A stretch of 8,581 bases of DNA from Gammaproteobacteria bacterium (GTDB lineage Bacteria > Pseudomonadota > Gammaproteobacteria > Chromatiales > Chromatiaceae), in assembly GCA_013041975.1 (NCBI GenBank), contig JABDQZ010000276.1, positions 1 to 8,581 of the forward strand. The letters run 5' to 3'. The notes under the pieces are model-generated. The model was not told the DNA's origin and ran no database searches. It saw only the letters and a program-made list of their open reading frames with translations. Below are positions 6,052 through 8,581 of the stretch, piece by piece (position 1 is the first letter of the stretch; each line of letters starts with the position of its first letter). The position numbers and the translations under genes are program-made.

Positions 6052-6363
6052 ATGTATGCTGTGATTCAGACTGGCGGAAAACAATACCGCGTTAGCAAAG
6101 GGTTGAAGCTGAAAGTTGAAAAACTGGATGCTGCTGAAGGCGATAGCGTTGAACTGGACAAGGTTCTGATGGTTGCTGACGGCGACGATGTAAAAATCGG
6201 CGCACCTTATCTTGATGGTGGCAAAGTGACTGCTACTGTGACTTCTCAGGGGCGTGGCAAAAAAGTCAAGATCATCAAGTTCAAGAGACGCAAGCACCAC
6301 ATGAAGCGTCAGGGTCATCGTCAGGCCTACACCGAACTGGAAATTACGGATATTGCCAGCTAA
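6052..6363 (+). CDS. rplU: 50S ribosomal protein L21
   Basis: L21 binds 23S rRNA in the large subunit. The protein has 103 residues, the same as E. coli L21. It shows the family signatures MYAVIQTGGKQYRVS at the N-terminus, a central VLMVADGDDVKIGAPYLDGG, and the basic rRNA-contacting segment KVKIIKFKRRKHHMKRQGHRQ. The start is supported by GGAGA at 6039-6043, about 8 bases before the ATG. It is first in the transcript driven by the consensus promoter at 5954-5982; rpmA follows 38 bases after the stop. A short imperfect hairpin (about 5997-6018) lies in the leader, but I recognise no autoregulatory element there. Confidence 0.98.
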   Translation: MYAVIQTGGKQYRVSKGLKLKVEKLDAAEGDSVELDKVLMVADGDDVKIGAPYLDGGKVTATVTSQGRGKKVKIIKFKRRKHHMKRQGHRQAYTELEITDIAS

Positions 6364-6401
6364 ATGCTGGGGATATCGTTTAGAGATACTGGAGAAGTCT
6401 A

Positions 6402-6659
6402 ATGGCACATAAGAAAGCAGGCGGTAGTACTCGTAACGGCCGCGATTCACAGTCGAAACGTCTTGGCGTTAAAATCTACGGTGGTCAGGCAATCAAGGCT
6501 GGCAGCATCATCATCCGTCAGCGTGGTACTGCAGTTCATCCTGGCGTCAATGTTGGTTGCGGCAAGGACCATACTCTGTTTGCCAAATCTGATGGTGTGG
6601 TTAAGTTTGAAACCAAAGGTGCTAAAAACAGGAAATATGTCAGCGTAGTTGCTGCCTGA
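6402..6659 (+). CDS. rpmA: 50S ribosomal protein L27
   Basis: L27 lies near the peptidyl transferase centre, and its flexible N-terminus contacts tRNA. It has 85 residues, as in E. coli. The sequence MAHKKAGGSTRNGRDS at the start, KRLGVKIYGGQ, IIRQRGTAVHPG, VGCGKDHTLFAKSDG and KNRKYVSV near the end are family-typical. The N-terminus starts directly with the mature AHKKAGGS form, with no cleavable extension of the kind found in Firmicutes. GGAG at 6391-6394 sits 7 bases before the ATG. It ends in TGA (6657-6659), which shows that TGA is used as a true stop in this genome, a point that matters for ispB. Confidence 0.98.
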   Translation: MAHKKAGGSTRNGRDSQSKRLGVKIYGGQAIKAGSIIIRQRGTAVHPGVNVGCGKDHTLFAKSDGVVKFETKGAKNRKYVSVVAA

Positions 6660-6680
6660 TTCTGACCTGGTTCAAGATTG

Positions 6681-6715
6681 AAAAAGCCTCACCGGTTGGT
6701 GGGGCTTTTTTATTT
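6681..6715 (+). terminator. Rho-independent terminator between rpmA and obgE
   Basis: AAAAAGCCTCACC (6681-6693) pairs with GGTGGGGCTTTTT (6698-6710), with one G-U pair and a GGTT loop. It runs into TTTTTTATTT (6706-6715). It should end most rplU-rpmA transcripts ahead of obgE, which starts only 16 bases beyond. Confidence 0.88.
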
Positions 6716-6730
6716 GCATCGAGGGAATGA

Positions 6731-7801
6731 ATGAAATTCGTCGACGAAGTAACAATAAAAGTAATTGCTGGTGATGGCGGTAATGGCAGCGTCAGCTTTC
6801 GTCGCGAAAAATATATTCCGCGTGGTGGCCCAGATGGTGGCGATGGTGGTGATGGCGGCAGTGTCTGGTTAGTTGCAGATTCCGGCTTGAATACCCTGGT
6901 CGATTTCCGCCATAGGCGTACCCACAAGGCAGAGCGTGGTGAAAATGGCATGGGTCGGCAGATGACCGGTCATAAGGGTGAGGACGTTGAAATTCGTGTG
7001 CCGCTGGGCACCCGCGTCACTGATATTGAAACCGAAGAACTTCTTGGTGAATTGATCAACCCCGGAGATCGCCTGCTTGTTGCCAAGGGTGGATTCCACG
7101 GCATAGGCAACACTCGCTTTAAAAGCAGTACCAATCGCGCGCCACGCCAGTCTACCAATGGTACTGAAGGCGAACGCCGGGAACTGAAACTCGAATTGAT
7201 ACTGTTGGCCGATATCGGCTTATTGGGATTACCCAATGCCGGCAAATCCAGCCTGATCACAAAAGTTTCCAGTGCCAAGCCAAAAGTCGCAGATTATCCA
7301 TTTACCACATTATATCCCAACCTGGGAGTGGTTCGGGTTGATGATAATCGCAGTTTTGTCATAGCCGATATTCCCGGGGTAATTGAAGGAGCAGCAGAAG
7401 GGGCTGGTCTGGGAATTCAGTTTCTCAAGCATTTATCGCGTACACGGCTTTTATTGCACCTGGTCGATATGGCGCCAATGGATGAGTCTGTTGATCTGGC
7501 TGATGATGTAACGCGTATTGTCGCAGAACTGGAAAAATACGGTGGTGAACTGGCTGACCGGAAACGTTGGCTGGTGCTGACTAAAAAAGACCTGGTGCTG
7601 AATGATGAATTTGCGCAACGCAAACAGCATTTATTGAAAATGCTTGATTGGCAGGGGCCGGTTTACGAAATATCTTCCATGAGCGGTGAAGGAACGCAGC
7701 AACTGGTTTATGATTTGATGGAATACTTGGAAAAGCTCAAGATTCGGGAAGAAATGCCTGAAGAAGTTGAAGACGACAAGCCATGGAGTCCCCTGGACTA
7801 A
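6731..7801 (+). CDS. obgE: Obg-family GTPase (ribosome assembly)
   Basis: ObgE (CgtA) is a conserved GTPase that binds the 50S subunit and takes part in its assembly and in stress signalling. Residues 1-158 form the glycine-rich Obg fold (KVIAGDGGNGSVSFRREKY, then GGPDGGDGGDGGS at 32-44). The G domain has G1 GLPNAGKSS (166-174), the switch I segment DYPFTTLYPNLG (188-199), G3 DIPG (213-216), G4 TKKD (284-287) and G5 ISSMSGEG near 314-321. The tail is acidic (EEMPEEVEDDKPW), as is common in proteobacterial Obg. At 356 residues it is slightly shorter than E. coli ObgE (390). GAGGG at 6721-6725 precedes the ATG. G4 begins with threonine rather than the more common asparagine, a tolerated variant. 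proB follows after 9 bases, so the two are probably cotranscribed. With a terminator directly upstream, expression must rely on readthrough or a promoter I cannot see. Confidence 0.97.
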   Translation: MKFVDEVTIKVIAGDGGNGSVSFRREKYIPRGGPDGGDGGDGGSVWLVADSGLNTLVDFRHRRTHKAERGENGMGRQMTGHKGEDVEIRVPLGTRVTDIETEELLGELINPGDRLLVAKGGFHGIGNTRFKSSTNRAPRQSTNGTEGERRELKLELILLADIGLLGLPNAGKSSLITKVSSAKPKVADYPFTTLYPNLGVVRVDDNRSFVIADIPGVIEGAAEGAGLGIQFLKHLSRTRLLLHLVDMAPMDESVDLADDVTRIVAELEKYGGELADRKRWLVLTKKDLVLNDEFAQRKQHLLKMLDWQGPVYEISSMSGEGTQQLVYDLMEYLEKLKIREEMPEEVEDDKPWSPLD

Positions 7802-7810
7802 ACAAGAATA

Positions 7811-8581
7811 ATGTTTGAACGTAAAGATATTCCGGCTACCAGGCGTTGGGTCGTCAAGATAGGCAGTGCCATGCTTACCGCAGGCGGACAGGGCCTTGAC
7901 CGCGAACGTTTTGCCAACTGGGTCGACCAGATGGCTGCATGGGTAGCTGAAGGTAATGAACTGGTGCTGGTTTCTTCCGGTGCGGTGGCAGAAGGCATGT
8001 GTCGCATGGGAATGGCTCAGCGTCCAACGGCCTTGCATGAACTACAGGCCGTGGCAGCCATAGGGCAGATGGGGCTGGTGAAAGCCTGGGAAACCTGTTT
8101 TGCCAAGCGTGATATGCATACAGCACAGGTATTGCTGACGCATGATGACCTGACCAATCGTCGCAGGTACCTTAATGCACGCAGTACATTGCGTACCCTG
8201 CTGGATATGAAAGTGATTCCAGTCGTCAATGAAAATGACACGGTAGCCAATGACGAGATCCGTTTCGGTGATAACGATACATTAGCTGCACTGGTTGCCA
8301 ACCTGGTGCAGGCAGATTTGCTGGTATTGCTGACTGACCAGGGTGGCCTCTACACGGCAGATCCCCGGACTGATGCTAATGCACAACTGATTGAAATGGC
8401 TGAAGCTCTCGATAGTTCACTGGACGGGATGGCTGGTGAAGCAGCAGGAAATCTAGGTCGTGGCGGCATGCAGACCAAAGTCAGGGCAGCCCGGGTGGCA
8501 GCCCGGTCAGGAACGGCTACGGTGATCGCTTCAGGCGCAGAGAAAAATGGCTTGAGCCGTATCGCTGCCGGAGAGAATGTC
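7811..8581 (+). CDS. proB: Glutamate 5-kinase, 5' part (runs off window end)
   Basis: ProB phosphorylates glutamate to glutamate 5-phosphate, the first and feedback-controlled step of proline synthesis. The frame is open from the ATG at 7811 to the last base, giving 257 residues of an expected 370 or so. What is visible is the amino-acid kinase domain: RRWVVKIGSAML at the N-terminus (residues 11-22), LVLVSSGAVAEGM, AAIGQMGLVKAWE, VLLTHDDLTNRRRYLNARST, VIPVVNENDTV, EIRFGDNDTLAALVAN, LLTDQGGLYTADPR and the phosphate-binding LGRGGMQTKVRAARVAARSG. The C-terminal PUA domain, if present, lies beyond the window. It resembles the Pseudomonas protein as I recall it. The ATG is 9 bases after the obgE stop and has no strong Shine-Dalgarno, which suggests translational coupling. 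Confidence 0.95.
   Translation, partial: MFERKDIPATRRWVVKIGSAMLTAGGQGLDRERFANWVDQMAAWVAEGNELVLVSSGAVAEGMCRMGMAQRPTALHELQAVAAIGQMGLVKAWETCFAKRDMHTAQVLLTHDDLTNRRRYLNARSTLRTLLDMKVIPVVNENDTVANDEIRFGDNDTLAALVANLVQADLLVLLTDQGGLYTADPRTDANAQLIEMAEALDSSLDGMAGEAAGNLGRGGMQTKVRAARVAARSGTATVIASGAEKNGLSRIAAGENV

Noticed and set aside
5875..6450. Minus-strand open frame (191 codons) across rplU and the ispB-rplU gap
   Set aside because: It overlaps rplU, both divergent promoters and the start of rpmA, and shows no family signature.
1..8581. Mobile element, phage, CRISPR or defence system
   Set aside because: I found no transposase, integrase, terminal repeats, spaced direct repeats or defence domains on either strand. 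All genes are core or respiratory.

Overview
This window looks like ordinary chromosome from a sulfur-oxidising gammaproteobacterium of moderate GC content. Two things support that. The block rplU-rpmA-obgE-proB, with ispB divergent from rplU, is a conserved gammaproteobacterial arrangement. The pair encoding flavocytochrome c sulfide dehydrogenase (fccA, fccB) closely resembles what I recall of the Allochromatium vinosum proteins. I cannot name the genus. I see no mobile element, CRISPR array, tRNA or rRNA, and no sign of a new multi-gene system. The points of interest are regulatory, plus one broken gene.

Layout. Positions 35-2521 (+) hold purT (formate-dependent purine synthesis) abutting amtB (ammonium channel). 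A strong terminator follows at about 2562-2597. The AT-rich stretch 2598-2840 has no gene. It carries a perfect FNR/Anr-type palindrome, a second palindrome over a possible -10 element, and the leader of the sulfide dehydrogenase genes. Positions 2841-4801 (+) hold fccA (Sec-exported dihaem cytochrome c) and fccB (Tat-exported FAD subunit), which together oxidise sulfide in the periplasm. Two UUCG/CGAA-loop hairpins at 4803-4867 separate them from the convergent ispB.

Positions 4904-5872 (-) hold ispB, the long-chain polyprenyl diphosphate synthase for the quinone side chain. It is interrupted by an in-frame TGA at 5132-5134, although both halves still look well conserved. ispB and rplU are transcribed divergently from two near-consensus sigma-70 promoters set back to back at 5918-5982. 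Positions 6052-6659 (+) hold rplU and rpmA (ribosomal proteins L21 and L27), followed by a strong terminator. Then come obgE (ribosome-assembly GTPase) and the 5' part of proB (glutamate 5-kinase), which runs off the window end.

How the genes fit together: purT and amtB serve C1/nitrogen supply. fccAB feeds electrons from sulfide into cytochrome c. ispB would make the quinone tail for the same respiratory chain. rplU, rpmA and obgE serve ribosome function and assembly, and proB starts proline synthesis.
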